Shown here piece after piece: positions 7,985-15,665 of a DNA stretch of 17,708 nt. The notes below the pieces were generated by a model. That model saw nothing but the letters and a program-made list of their open reading frames with translations, did no database searches and was not told the DNA's origin. How positions within the stretch are numbered: position 1 is the first letter of the stretch; every line of letters begins with the position of its first letter. The DNA is from Clostridiales bacterium (lineage in GTDB: Bacteria; Bacillota; Clostridia; Oscillospirales; Ruminococcaceae), in the NCBI GenBank assembly GCA_012523875.1, contig JAAYSW010000125.1, positions 1-17,708 of the forward strand, given 5' to 3'. Made by a program: the position numbers and the translations under genes.

Positions 7985-8007
7985 AGTATATAATAAAGGA
8001 GCAAAAA

Positions 8008-8205
8008 ATGGAGATTGATTTAATATTTAAAATCGCTGGGGTCGGTATAATAGTTGCTGTCTTGAGTTTAGTTTTAAAGAGGGCAGAAAGAGAAGAACAA
8101 GCAATGATGACAACCTTAGCAGGGCTTATAGTTGTGCTTATGATAATCATTCAGGAAATAGGCAATCTTTTTAATACAGTAAAAAGCGTATTTGGATTAT
8201 GGTAG
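8008..8205 (+). CDS. spoIIIAC: Stage III sporulation protein AC
   Basis: Small membrane protein of 65 residues, the usual size of the family, with two hydrophobic helices (about 6-23 and 33-52) and the conserved intervening charged turn (KRAEREEQA). Its exact role in the SpoIIIA channel is not settled; it is required for sporulation in B. subtilis. AAGGAG at 7996-8001 lies 6 bases before the ATG. A 60-base gap separates it from spoIIIAB, and its last codons overlap the start of spoIIIAD by 7 bases. Confidence 0.93.
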   Translation: MEIDLIFKIAGVGIIVAVLSLVLKRAEREEQAMMTTLAGLIVVLMIIIQEIGNLFNTVKSVFGLW

Positions 8206-8588
8206 AAAATATATTAATGATAATTGCTTTATGTATAATCGCAGCAATCCTAGGAAAAGTTTTGGAGAAATACAATAAAGAACAAGCTTTATTTGTTTCG
8301 ATAGCAGCCTGTACAATTGTTCTTATGTTTATTGTTTTATACCTTTCACCTTTAATAAGTATGATAAATGATTTATTTGCCCGTACAGGAACAGGGGAAA
8401 ATTACTCCCAGACTATTATTAAATCACTAGGAATATGCTATGTAACCCAGCTAGGATTTGATATATGCAAGGATTGTAATGAGAATGCAATTGCAACTGT
8501 GGTAGAGTTATCTGGAAAGGTAACTTTAATAATTTTAGCAATACCTTTATTAGAAAAGCTCATATTTTTTTTAACATCAATTATATAG
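8199..8588 (+). CDS. spoIIIAD: Stage III sporulation protein AD
   Basis: Integral membrane protein of 129 residues (B. subtilis about 133), three to four hydrophobic segments. The second half carries the recognisable family pattern: a LGICYVTQLGFDICKD stretch, then ATVVELSGKVTLIILAIPLL. It is homologous to spoIIIAC in its first half. The ATG at 8199 overlaps the end of spoIIIAC and has no good ribosome site of its own, so translation is probably coupled to spoIIIAC. The start aligns well with the B. subtilis N-terminus. Confidence 0.92.
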   Translation: MVENILMIIALCIIAAILGKVLEKYNKEQALFVSIAACTIVLMFIVLYLSPLISMINDLFARTGTGENYSQTIIKSLGICYVTQLGFDICKDCNENAIATVVELSGKVTLIILAIPLLEKLIFFLTSII

Positions 8589-8609
8589 GAGAAATAAGGG
8601 GATAAAAGA

Positions 8610-9758
8610 ATGGGAAAAGGATTGTTTAAAATTTTTTTTATATTATTCATAATTGCAACAACTCTGCTTTGCCTTAGAATAACTGCAGTTGCACAAATTA
8701 ATGAAGAAGATATAGTTAATGAGGCACTTGAAGCAAGTGGTGGGAATCAACTTGAGCAAAGTTATTCTGAGGAGGTTAAAAATTTCTTTGAAGAAAACAA
8801 CATAAAGTTAGATAATCCCGAAGGTATAATGTCACTGAATCCCAAAGATGTATTTGCAAGTATCTTGATAAAGGCTAAAGAAATGGCAGTTGCTCCAATT
8901 AAATTATTAATATCCCTAATGGCAGTTATTATTCTAGCATCATTAATTGAGAATATAGGTGATACTGCAAAAAACGAATCACTTAATAGGATTTTTAATA
9001 TAATCTCTATTTTAGTATGCATATTAATATTATCTAATCCAGTATGCGAATGTATAGAACAAGCCTCACATGCATTATCAGAGGGTGCTACATTTATGCT
9101 TGGATTTGTACCTGTATTCGCTAGTATAGCAGTAGGGAGTGGAAATTTAACTGCGGCAGGTGTTTATAATATAATTCTTGTGCTTATTGCAGAAATAGCA
9201 GTACAGATTGCAAGTGGTTTTCTGATGCCATTATTAAGTTTATGTATTGCCTTAGCAATTGTAGATTCATTAAACCCAACGATATCACTTTCTAGCCTAA
9301 TTGAAGGAATACAAAAAGCAGTTACATGGAGTTTAGGTCTTATGATGACAATTTTTGTAGGCTTGTTATCAATTCAAAGCATTATCGGAAACTCAGCAGA
9401 TTCCTTGTCAGTTAAAGCAGGGAAGTTTATGGTTTCAAGTTTTGTGCCAGTAGTTGGAGGAGCAATTTCAGATGCTTATACAACACTGAAAGGGAGCTTT
9501 GGTCTACTTAAGGGTGGAGTTGGGGGAGTGGGAATAATGGTTATTCTTATAATGGTACTTCCAACTATCATAACTATTGGGCTAAACAGAATAGTAATAG
9601 GTATAGCAAGTATTGGTGCAGAAGTTTTTAATGTTAAAGGATTAGCTAAGTTATTTAAAAATATTTCATCTATTACTACAATTACTTTCAGTGTAATAAT
9701 TTCCTTTTCAATAATGTTTATAGTCTCAACGGCAGTAATTATGGCATTAACTATATAG
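8610..9758 (+). CDS. spoIIIAE: Stage III sporulation protein AE
   Basis: Polytopic membrane protein, 382 residues, near the usual family length. A cleavable-looking signal peptide (residues 1-28, basic start, hydrophobic core, AVA before Q29) is followed by a polar extracytoplasmic stretch (29-85). The rest holds about six to eight hydrophobic segments, including the conserved SFVPVVGGAISDAYTTLKG region near residue 275 and KGGVGGVGI. It is proposed to be the membrane platform of the SpoIIIA channel. An AAGGGG site lies about 9 bases before the ATG. Spacing is 21 bases after spoIIIAD and 9 bases before spoIIIAF. Confidence 0.94.
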   Translation: MGKGLFKIFFILFIIATTLLCLRITAVAQINEEDIVNEALEASGGNQLEQSYSEEVKNFFEENNIKLDNPEGIMSLNPKDVFASILIKAKEMAVAPIKLLISLMAVIILASLIENIGDTAKNESLNRIFNIISILVCILILSNPVCECIEQASHALSEGATFMLGFVPVFASIAVGSGNLTAAGVYNIILVLIAEIAVQIASGFLMPLLSLCIALAIVDSLNPTISLSSLIEGIQKAVTWSLGLMMTIFVGLLSIQSIIGNSADSLSVKAGKFMVSSFVPVVGGAISDAYTTLKGSFGLLKGGVGGVGIMVILIMVLPTIITIGLNRIVIGIASIGAEVFNVKGLAKLFKNISSITTITFSVIISFSIMFIVSTAVIMALTI

Positions 9759-9767
9759 GAGAAAAAT

Positions 9768-10244
9768 ATGAATACCATAAAATTGATGGTAGGTACGGCT
9801 TGCTTTATTGGTATAGCGATATCAATTGCAGATGCGATAAAGCCAAGTGAAAAGTTTAACAATCAAATAAGAATGATTTTTTCCCTTATTTTTTTATTAA
9901 GTATATTAACACCAATTGTAACAAATGGCTTTGATTTTTCAATAAATCAGGATGTTATATCTGCAAATGGATCACAGTATAGTGAAATGGAGTCCGTTGT
10001 AGATAATCAGGCAAGGCTTATAACTGAAAATAATATAGCAAATTCTCTAGTGTTAAAACTAATCGAATCAGGAATAGAATGCAAAGAAATTAACGTAAGT
10101 ATTAATATAGAGGATAGCTCAGGCATATCTATTAATAGTATAGAACTTGATAGTGATGATAATGAGAAATCAAAAAAGATAATTTCCTCGTTACTATCTA
10201 TAGGAGAAGATGTGATAATAATTAAAGAAAATAAAAATGATTGA
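9768..10244 (+). CDS. spoIIIAF: Stage III sporulation protein AF
   Basis: Ring-building candidate of the SpoIIIA channel, 158 residues, shorter than the B. subtilis protein of about 206. Two N-terminal membrane helices (about 5-23 and 36-53) precede a soluble domain on the far side of the membrane. The SEKFNNQIRMIFSLIFLLSILTPI type of sequence across helix 2 is typical. The final 60 residues read as alternating beta/alpha segments with strong acidic character, compatible with a ring-building motif. TAGGAG lies 7 bases before the ATG. The stop overlaps the ribosome site of spoIIIAG. Confidence 0.9.
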   Translation: MNTIKLMVGTACFIGIAISIADAIKPSEKFNNQIRMIFSLIFLLSILTPIVTNGFDFSINQDVISANGSQYSEMESVVDNQARLITENNIANSLVLKLIESGIECKEINVSINIEDSSGISINSIELDSDDNEKSKKIISSLLSIGEDVIIIKENKND

Positions 10245-10257
10245 AGGTGTAAACTTT

Positions 10258-10812
10258 ATGGATATACTTAAAAAAATAAAGACAATGTTTTCAGATGATA
10301 AAAAAATTAAGATCATTGTTTTTATAGGATTATTAGGTATGGCATTAATTTTGTTATCAAGCCTAACCCCAAAGGATAGAAATAATAAAAACTCCAATAT
10401 AGCAGAATCAAGGAATGAAATTATTTCTTCTAATATTGAATTAGAGCAATATACGAAAGATATGGAGAATAAATTAAAAATACTTTTAGAGAGTATAAAT
10501 GGTGTTGGAGAAGCTGAAGTTATGATAAACATTTTAAGCACAAAGGAATATGTATATGCAGATGAAGAGAAGAGTAATTTGACTAGGGATAGCGAAAAAT
10601 ATTCAGAACAAAAAGAAAATAAGCATATAATAATTGAAAGCAATGGAAAGAAGGAGGCTTTGCTCAAGAAAATTAATAACCCACAAATAAGCGGAATAGT
10701 AGTTGTATGTGAGGGGGGTGACAATAGTGTAGTTCGTGAAAATGTATATAGATCAGTTTCAGTGGCATTTGATTTGCCAACTAGCAAAATTTATGTAGCG
10801 AAAATAAAATGA
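10258..10812 (+). CDS. spoIIIAG: Stage III sporulation protein AG
   Basis: Bitopic membrane protein that forms the large ring of the SpoIIIA channel in the intermembrane space; 184 residues. One membrane helix (about 18-35) is followed by the ring-building domain. Seen are LKILLESINGVGEAEVMINI and the C-terminal ISGIVVVCEGGDNSVVRENV block, both family hallmarks. The frame extends up to an ATG at 10237, but GAAGGTG at 10242-10248 sits 9 bases before the ATG at 10258. That start gives the expected short basic N-terminus (MDILKKIK), so I use it. Confidence 0.93.
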   Translation: MDILKKIKTMFSDDKKIKIIVFIGLLGMALILLSSLTPKDRNNKNSNIAESRNEIISSNIELEQYTKDMENKLKILLESINGVGEAEVMINILSTKEYVYADEEKSNLTRDSEKYSEQKENKHIIIESNGKKEALLKKINNPQISGIVVVCEGGDNSVVRENVYRSVSVAFDLPTSKIYVAKIK

Positions 10813-10814
10813 AA

Positions 10815-10821
10815 TTAGGAG
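10815..10821 (+). promoter_or_regulatory. Ribosome binding site deciding the spoIIIAH start
   Basis: TTAGGAG is only one base from the ATG at 10823 but 7 bases from the in-frame ATG at 10829, which favours the later start. Confidence 0.75.
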
Positions 10822-10828
10822 AATGAAT

Positions 10829-11395
10829 ATGAAAAAACCAACGTTTATCATTGGAAAGAAACAAATTATACTTTCTTGTTTAACACTAATGCTTGCAGTA
10901 GCAGTATACATAAACTATGTATTAGCACAAGATTCAGATTTGAAAGATGCGAAAAAAACAATGTCAACTAATGCCCTATCACAATCAGATGCTTATGAAA
11001 AGGAAGCATATGGTGATACCCAGTTTGTTAGCAAGGAACATGCTAGTGAGGATTATTTTGCTCAAGCAAGAATCGAGAAAATGACAAGCAGAGATACGGC
11101 AGTACAAACACTACAAACCATTATGGGTGGTGGTGACATTACAGAAGATGAAATGGTTTCAAGAGCATTAGAGGCAGTTAAAATGTCTAATATGATTGAA
11201 AAAGAGGGTACTATAGAAAATCTTATACGAGCACAAGGATTTTCTGACTGCGTAGTGTATCTTGATAATGATGCTGCAAAGATTGTTGTTAAATCAGAAG
11301 GGCTTGAAAAGGGTCAAGTTGCTGCTATAAAGGATATAATTTTAGGTGAAATAGCTGTTCCATCAGAAAATATTAGAATTTTTGAAGTTAAATAG
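10829..11395 (+). CDS. spoIIIAH: Stage III sporulation protein AH
   Basis: Mother-cell partner that contacts forespore SpoIIQ across the intermembrane space; 188 residues. A basic N-terminus and one membrane helix (about 11-33) are followed by a linker and a YscJ/FliF-type ring domain. The segment from DYFAQARIEKMTSRD onward and the C-terminal KIVVKSEGLEKGQVAAIKDI are typical. Two possible ATGs lie six bases apart (10823, 10829). TTAGGAG at 10815-10821 touches the first but is 7 bases from the second, so 10829 is preferred. It is the last gene of the operon; no intrinsic terminator with a T run follows. Confidence 0.94.
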   Translation: MKKPTFIIGKKQIILSCLTLMLAVAVYINYVLAQDSDLKDAKKTMSTNALSQSDAYEKEAYGDTQFVSKEHASEDYFAQARIEKMTSRDTAVQTLQTIMGGGDITEDEMVSRALEAVKMSNMIEKEGTIENLIRAQGFSDCVVYLDNDAAKIVVKSEGLEKGQVAAIKDIILGEIAVPSENIRIFEVK

Positions 11396-11423
11396 TTGTG
11401 TCTTTCAAAATTTATGGTATAAT
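11396..11423 (+). promoter_or_regulatory. Likely sigma-A promoter of the yqhY-nusB operon
   Basis: A perfect -10, TATAAT at 11418-11423, is preceded by TGG (an extended -10 element). TTGTGT at 11396-11401 is a weak -35, 16 bases away, starting immediately after the spoIIIAH stop. A second TATAAT at 11453-11458 has no convincing -35 but could be an alternative start. The promoter would give vegetative expression of the housekeeping genes independently of the sporulation operon upstream. Confidence 0.7.
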
Positions 11424-11458
11424 ATATTTATGAGTAATTAATCGTTTGTATTTATAAT

Positions 11459-11503
11459 AGTGGAGAGTTTATATTACAATACTATATACAATAACTCTCC
11501 ACT
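11459..11503 (+). other. Stem-loop in the leader of the yqhY-nusB operon
   Basis: AGTGGAGAGTT (11459-11469) and AACTCTCCACT (11493-11503) form a perfect 11-base-pair stem around an A/T-rich loop of 23 bases. It lies between the sigma-A-like promoter and the AGGAGG ribosome site of the first gene. It has no T run after it, so a standard terminator is unlikely. A leader RNA structure, an RNA-end stabiliser, or a DNA operator are all possible. I do not recognise it as a known riboswitch class. Confidence 0.6.
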
Positions 11504-11531
11504 TAAAAATGTAAGTGTATAGGAGGTTTAT

Positions 11532-11933
11532 ATGGAGAATGATAATGCTTATAAGTCAGGCACATTAAAAATTTCAGAAGAAGTAATTTTAACAATATCA
11601 AAGCTAGCTATAAGTGATACTAAAGGGGTCGAAGAAATTATCCCTGTAAATGAATTTGGCACAACAAATAAGACACTGCAAAGGCTTGCATCAAAGAATT
11701 GGGGTGTTGCAAGAAAGTTGTTCGGCAAGAGAAATAATCTGATTAAGGTAAAGTTTTTAGATGATGTAGTTGAAATTACATTAGCAGTGATTATTAAACA
11801 TGGTTACAAGATAACTATGGTGGCTGAAAGTATACAAAATTCTGTAAAATCGAGCGTGCAAAGCATGACGGGAATTACAGTATCTAGGGTGAATATTATT
11901 ATCTCTGGGATTTCAATTAATAAGGACAAGTAA
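11532..11933 (+). CDS. yqhY: Asp23/Gls24 family envelope stress protein, YqhY-like
   Basis: Small protein of 133 residues in the Asp23/Gls24 (DUF322) family. The conserved pattern is visible: an N-terminal GTLKISEEVILTISKLAI segment with GVEEI, a middle VEITLAVIIKHGYKI strand region, and the end VKSSVQSMTGITVSRVNIIISGI. The B. subtilis homologue YqhY is linked to the acetyl-CoA carboxylase genes and to control of lipid synthesis. Here it stands before nusB without accB-accC. A perfect AGGAGG at 11521-11526 precedes the ATG. The family is clear; the exact biological role is not. Confidence 0.9.
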   Translation: MENDNAYKSGTLKISEEVILTISKLAISDTKGVEEIIPVNEFGTTNKTLQRLASKNWGVARKLFGKRNNLIKVKFLDDVVEITLAVIIKHGYKITMVAESIQNSVKSSVQSMTGITVSRVNIIISGISINKDK

Positions 11934-11979
11934 TATCCAATCTGTTATGGATTTTGCTTAATTAAAATGGAGGAAGTTT

Positions 11980-12426
11980 ATGACAAGAAGGGAAATTCGC
12001 GATAGTGCCTTTAAAATAATATTTGAAAAAATATTACGTGATGATGATTTGGAGGAGCTATACAATATTGCTGAGGAAATAGATGAAATAACTGTAAATG
12101 ATAAGGTGAAAGAATTGGTTGAGGGAACTCTTGAATATTCAGATGAATTTGATGAAATTATTAGCATATTTAGTATTAAGAGAGATGTCTCAAGAATTGC
12201 TAAGATTAATATTGCAATATTAAAACTTGCTTTGTACGAAATTATTTATGATGATAAAACGCCTATGAACGCTGCTATTAATGAGGCTGTTTATCTATCA
12301 AAAACATATTCTCAAAAGGAGGATACATCTTTCGTTAATGGTTTATTGGGTTCCTTTTCAAGAAGTGATTTTGCCAAACAAATAACCAAAAACAATGATA
12401 AGAATGCTGAGGGCACTGATGTCTAA
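11980..12426 (+). CDS. nusB: Transcription antitermination factor NusB
   Basis: All-helical RNA-binding protein, 148 residues, that with NusE (S10) binds the boxA of rRNA leaders and prevents early termination. Seen are the N-terminal RREIRDSAFKIIFE, the RDVSRIAKINIAILKLALYEI helix, the conserved PMNAAINEAVYLSKTYS and the FVNGLLGS block. The last 20 or so residues are a charged, non-conserved tail. GGAGGAAG about 6 bases before the ATG gives a strong start. Its final codons overlap the start of the next gene by 8 bases. Confidence 0.95.
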   Translation: MTRREIRDSAFKIIFEKILRDDDLEELYNIAEEIDEITVNDKVKELVEGTLEYSDEFDEIISIFSIKRDVSRIAKINIAILKLALYEIIYDDKTPMNAAINEAVYLSKTYSQKEDTSFVNGLLGSFSRSDFAKQITKNNDKNAEGTDV

Positions 12427-13363
12427 TTTTTTAGGAATAGATACAAGCAATTATACTACATCTGTAGCATTATATAATTCTGAAACAAAAGAAGTTAAAC
12501 AAAGTAAAATTCTTCTTAATGTTAAGGATGGTGAAAAAGGGCTAAGACAGAGCACTGTTGTTTTTGAACATTTAAAACAACTGCCAATTGTTCTAGGGAA
12601 TTTATTAGAAACTAGCCCTAAGCTTGATGGAGTAGGTGTATCTATTAAGCCACGAAATGTTGAAAATTCATATATGCCATGCTTTTTATGCGGTGAAAAG
12701 TTTGCAGATTCCATCTCAATTGTTAATAATATTCCTGTATACAAAACATCACATCAGATTGGACATATGCTTGCAGCATTATATTCAGCGGACAAGCTAG
12801 AATATATTAATCAAAGCGTTATTATGTTCCATGTAAGCGGAGGAACAACAGAATGCTTGCTGTGCGAACCAGATAAAGAAGATATTTATAAGTTTAAATT
12901 AATCGCTTCATCGCTTGATTTAAAAGCTGGTCAACTTATTGATAGGGTTGGGGTAATGCTTGGTTTGAAATTCCCATGTGGTGCTGAACTAGAGCTACTT
13001 GCAAAGCAAAGTAAATCTGAATTTAATATTAAGCCTACAATTAAAGGCATGGATTGCTGCTTGTCAGGGGTTGAAAATATCTGTGAAAAGAAATTGAAGG
13101 CAGGGGATAATAAGGCTGACATTGCAAAATATTGTCTTACTTATGTGAGTAAAACGATTGAAATAATGGCAGCATTAGCTGTGGAAAAATTCAGTAATAA
13201 ACCAATTATTTTTGCTGGTGGTGTAATGTCAAACAAACTTATTAAATCTAATTTAATAAAAAGGTTTCCCGCATCTTATTTTGCAAGCCCTGAATTTTCA
13301 TGTGATAATGCTGTTGGAACTGCAATATATGCTTCATTAATAAATAGTAGAGGTAATTTATGA
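12419..13363 (+). CDS. Kae1/TsaD-like paralogue (peptidase M22 family, annotated as O-sialoglycoprotein endopeptidase)
   Basis: Member of the Kae1/TsaD ASKHA superfamily, 314 residues. The metal-site residues of TsaD are kept: H112 and H116 in SHQIGH and D296 in CDNAVGTA. The nucleotide loops VSGGTTE (139-145) and AGGVMSN (266-272) are also present. Motifs that define tRNA t6A-forming TsaD are altered: the N-terminal SCDET pattern reads SNYTT, and the central SGLKT reads SGVEN (216-220). This argues for a paralogue with the true tsaD elsewhere in the genome, so I give no symbol. The frame extends to an ATG at 12395, but TGAGGG at 12407-12412 fits the ATG at 12419. It overlaps nusB by 8 bases and xseA by 4. 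Confidence 0.85.
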   Translation: MSNFLGIDTSNYTTSVALYNSETKEVKQSKILLNVKDGEKGLRQSTVVFEHLKQLPIVLGNLLETSPKLDGVGVSIKPRNVENSYMPCFLCGEKFADSISIVNNIPVYKTSHQIGHMLAALYSADKLEYINQSVIMFHVSGGTTECLLCEPDKEDIYKFKLIASSLDLKAGQLIDRVGVMLGLKFPCGAELELLAKQSKSEFNIKPTIKGMDCCLSGVENICEKKLKAGDNKADIAKYCLTYVSKTIEIMAALAVEKFSNKPIIFAGGVMSNKLIKSNLIKRFPASYFASPEFSCDNAVGTAIYASLINSRGNL

Positions 13364-14553
13364 TAGTAGTGACTGTTTCGCAATTAAATAAATACATATC
13401 CTTTAAGATGAAGGAGGACGAAAAGCTTAAAGGTATAATTATAAAGGGTGAAATCTCTAATTTCACTCATCATTTGCGTTCTGGACATTTTTATTTCACA
13501 CTAAAAGATGATAAGTCTAGTATTAAGGCAGTTATGTTTAATAATTTTGCCTCCAATGTAAAATTCATGCCTAGTAATGGTATGAGTGTGATTGTACTTT
13601 CAACTGTCTCTGTTTATGAGCGTGATGGAATATATCAACTCTATGTTACAGATATTCAGCCTGATGGTATAGGTAAATTATATATAGCTTTTGAACAACT
13701 AAAGGACAAGCTTTCAAAATTAGGTTTATTTGATGAATCCCATAAACTCCCTTTGCCAAGTTATCCTAAAAGGATAGGTGTTGTGACATCAAAAACTGGT
13801 GCAGCATTACAAGATATAATTAATGTTTTAAATAGGCGTTATCCTATAGGGGAAATAATAATTTTCCCTACTCTAGTACAGGGGGAAACGTCTCCACAAT
13901 CCATAACAGAGGAAATAACTAAGGCACAAGGTAGCAATTGTGATGTGTTAATTGTTGCAAGGGGTGGTGGTAGCCTTGAAGATTTAAACGCATTTAATAC
14001 AGAAATGGTCGCTTATGCAATTTACAATTCGGAGATTCCTATTATTTCGGCTATTGGGCATGAAACGGATTTTACTATAGCGGATTTTGTTGCTGATTTA
14101 CGGGCACCAACACCCTCTGCGGCAGCAGAAATTGCAGTGCCTGATATGGAACAGATTTTATTAAATCTAGAAATATACAAGAAAAGAATGCTATCGGCTT
14201 TGACAAAGTTGTTTAATATGAAGTATAATAGGGTAGTTGAGCTTACATCGAAATTGCAAGATTATTCTATGGAACATAAATTAAAGTTTTTTAAAGAGAA
14301 AGTATTTGCTCTTGATAAGAGGCTTATAGCTGCTATTGAACATAAATATTATTTATGTGATAATATATTAAATAGACAATTAATTGAATTAGATGGTCTG
14401 AATCCATTAAAAATTCTATCGAGGGGATATTCAGTAGTTTATAAGGATAGAAATCTTATCTGGTCATCTAATCAACTGCAGGAAAATGACACAATAAGTA
14501 TAACATTTAGTAAAGGAAAAGTTACTGCAAAGGTTATAGATGTGGAGGATTAA
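13360..14553 (+). CDS. xseA: Exodeoxyribonuclease VII large subunit
   Basis: Catalytic large subunit of exonuclease VII, which degrades single-stranded DNA from both ends; 397 residues. The N-terminal OB-fold (about 1-100, with IIKGEISNF and GHFYFTLKD) is followed by the catalytic domain: GVVTSKTGAALQDI (140-153), VARGGGSLEDLNAFN (199-213), and GHETDFTIADFVADLRAP (233-250) then TPSAAAE. A helical stretch (about 260-360) for subunit contact and a C-terminal LSRGYSVVY segment complete the family layout. The ATG overlaps the preceding stop in an ATGA arrangement, with AGAGGT just upstream. It is followed immediately by its partner xseB. Confidence 0.96.
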   Translation: MIVVTVSQLNKYISFKMKEDEKLKGIIIKGEISNFTHHLRSGHFYFTLKDDKSSIKAVMFNNFASNVKFMPSNGMSVIVLSTVSVYERDGIYQLYVTDIQPDGIGKLYIAFEQLKDKLSKLGLFDESHKLPLPSYPKRIGVVTSKTGAALQDIINVLNRRYPIGEIIIFPTLVQGETSPQSITEEITKAQGSNCDVLIVARGGGSLEDLNAFNTEMVAYAIYNSEIPIISAIGHETDFTIADFVADLRAPTPSAAAEIAVPDMEQILLNLEIYKKRMLSALTKLFNMKYNRVVELTSKLQDYSMEHKLKFFKEKVFALDKRLIAAIEHKYYLCDNILNRQLIELDGLNPLKILSRGYSVVYKDRNLIWSSNQLQENDTISITFSKGKVTAKVIDVED

Positions 14554-14554
14554 T

Positions 14555-14731
14555 ATGCAATTTGAAGAAGGAATAAAAAAACTTGAAGAAATTGTTACAT
14601 CGCTCGAAAATGGCGATTTATCATTAGAAAAATCCGTTGAATTATATAGTGAAGGAATAAAAATTTCAGCAAACTGTAAAAAGGAATTAGAGAACGCTAG
14701 AATTAAAATAGATGGAAAAAGCAATCCATAA
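14555..14731 (+). CDS. xseB: Exodeoxyribonuclease VII small subunit
   Basis: Small helical subunit of exonuclease VII, 58 residues. The family signature is clear: FEEGIKKLEEIVTSLENGDL followed by SLEKSVELYSEGIKI, and a second helix CKKELENARIKI. It is shorter than the usual 70-80 residues because the acidic C-terminal tail is missing, which often varies. GGAGG at 14544-14548, inside the end of xseA, is 6 bases before the ATG at 14555. The in-frame ATG at 14540 is upstream of that site and not plausible. It starts one base after the xseA stop. Confidence 0.93.
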   Translation: MQFEEGIKKLEEIVTSLENGDLSLEKSVELYSEGIKISANCKKELENARIKIDGKSNP

Positions 14732-14759
14732 AGCATCACTCTGAAAGTAGGTGATATTG

Positions 14760-15653
14760 ATGCTAGAAAAGAATTCTCAAAGATTAAATGAGTATATTTC
14801 ACTAATTGAGCAAAAACTAATAGAGTATAATAAAAAGTCCAGCGAAAATTTATTGCAGGGCAATGTGGTAGATGCGATGAATTATTCGTTGCAGGCAGGT
14901 GGGAAAAGAATTCGATCTGTTTTAACGCTTGAGTTTTGTAGAATTTGTGGGGAAGATTGCAATAAGGCTGTATCTGCTGCTTGTGCTATTGAAATGATAC
15001 ACACATTTTCACTTATACATGATGATTTGCCAGCGATGGATGATGATGATTACAGGCGTGGAAATTTGTCTTGCCATAAGGCGTTTGGTGAGGATGTCGC
15101 TATACTTGCAGGTGATGCCTTATCAGCTCGTGCATTTGAGATAATAGTAAATGATAATTTGCTTGATTCTAATACAAAAATTAGGCTTATTAAAGTATTA
15201 GCAGATGCTGTTGGCATAAATGGCATGATTGGTGGTCAAGCCCTTGATATAAAAAATGAGCAAAAAAAAGATTTAAATGAAGACGATTTGATACAAATCT
15301 GCCTTTTGAAAACTGGTGCATTGCTCCGTGCTGCTTGTAAGATGGGATGTATTATTGCAGGGGCAGATGAAAAAAAAATTATGAAAGCAGATGAATTTGC
15401 TAAAAACATAGGACTTGCATTTCAAATTGTAGATGATGTTCTAGATGTTACTGGCACTCAAGAACTATTAGGCAAGCCGATTGGTAGCGATACACAACAG
15501 AATAAGACTACATTTGTTACATTATATGGTGTAGATGAATCTAAAGATAAAGCAAGAACACTTACAAATAAGGCTTTATTAATTTTAGAAGAATTTGATG
15601 ATAATGATTTTTTATATGATTTAACTAGATTCCTTCTGACGAGGGAAAGTTAG
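14760..15653 (+). CDS. ispA: Polyprenyl synthetase, probably farnesyl diphosphate synthase
   Basis: Trans-isoprenyl diphosphate synthase, 297 residues, joining isopentenyl diphosphate to allylic diphosphates. The first aspartate-rich motif DDLPAMDDDDYRRG (88-101) has the bacterial DDxxxxD spacing, and the second is DDVLD (225-229). GGKRIR (47-52) and the KT at 184-185 are diphosphate-binding. F84, five residues before the first motif, is aromatic as in E. coli IspA, which favours a C15 product, though chain length is an inference. AGGTGA at 14749-14754 fits the ATG at 14760 better than the GTG at 14751 in the same frame. It belongs with dxs in isoprenoid synthesis. Confidence 0.93.
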   Translation: MLEKNSQRLNEYISLIEQKLIEYNKKSSENLLQGNVVDAMNYSLQAGGKRIRSVLTLEFCRICGEDCNKAVSAACAIEMIHTFSLIHDDLPAMDDDDYRRGNLSCHKAFGEDVAILAGDALSARAFEIIVNDNLLDSNTKIRLIKVLADAVGINGMIGGQALDIKNEQKKDLNEDDLIQICLLKTGALLRAACKMGCIIAGADEKKIMKADEFAKNIGLAFQIVDDVLDVTGTQELLGKPIGSDTQQNKTTFVTLYGVDESKDKARTLTNKALLILEEFDDNDFLYDLTRFLLTRES

Positions 15654-15665
15654 GGTGGTGTGTTT

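Noticed and set aside
7962..7993. TTAACA and TATAAT elements as an internal promoter before spoIIIAC
   Set aside because: The possible spacings are about 7 or 20 bases, neither suitable for sigma-A; the region is simply A/T-rich.
11459..11503. Stem-loop as an intrinsic terminator of spoIIIA
   Set aside because: No T run follows on either strand and it lies downstream of a likely promoter for the next operon.
12419..13363. Naming this gene tsaD
   Set aside because: Key TsaD motifs are changed; the genome probably holds a separate canonical tsaD, so the symbol would mislead.
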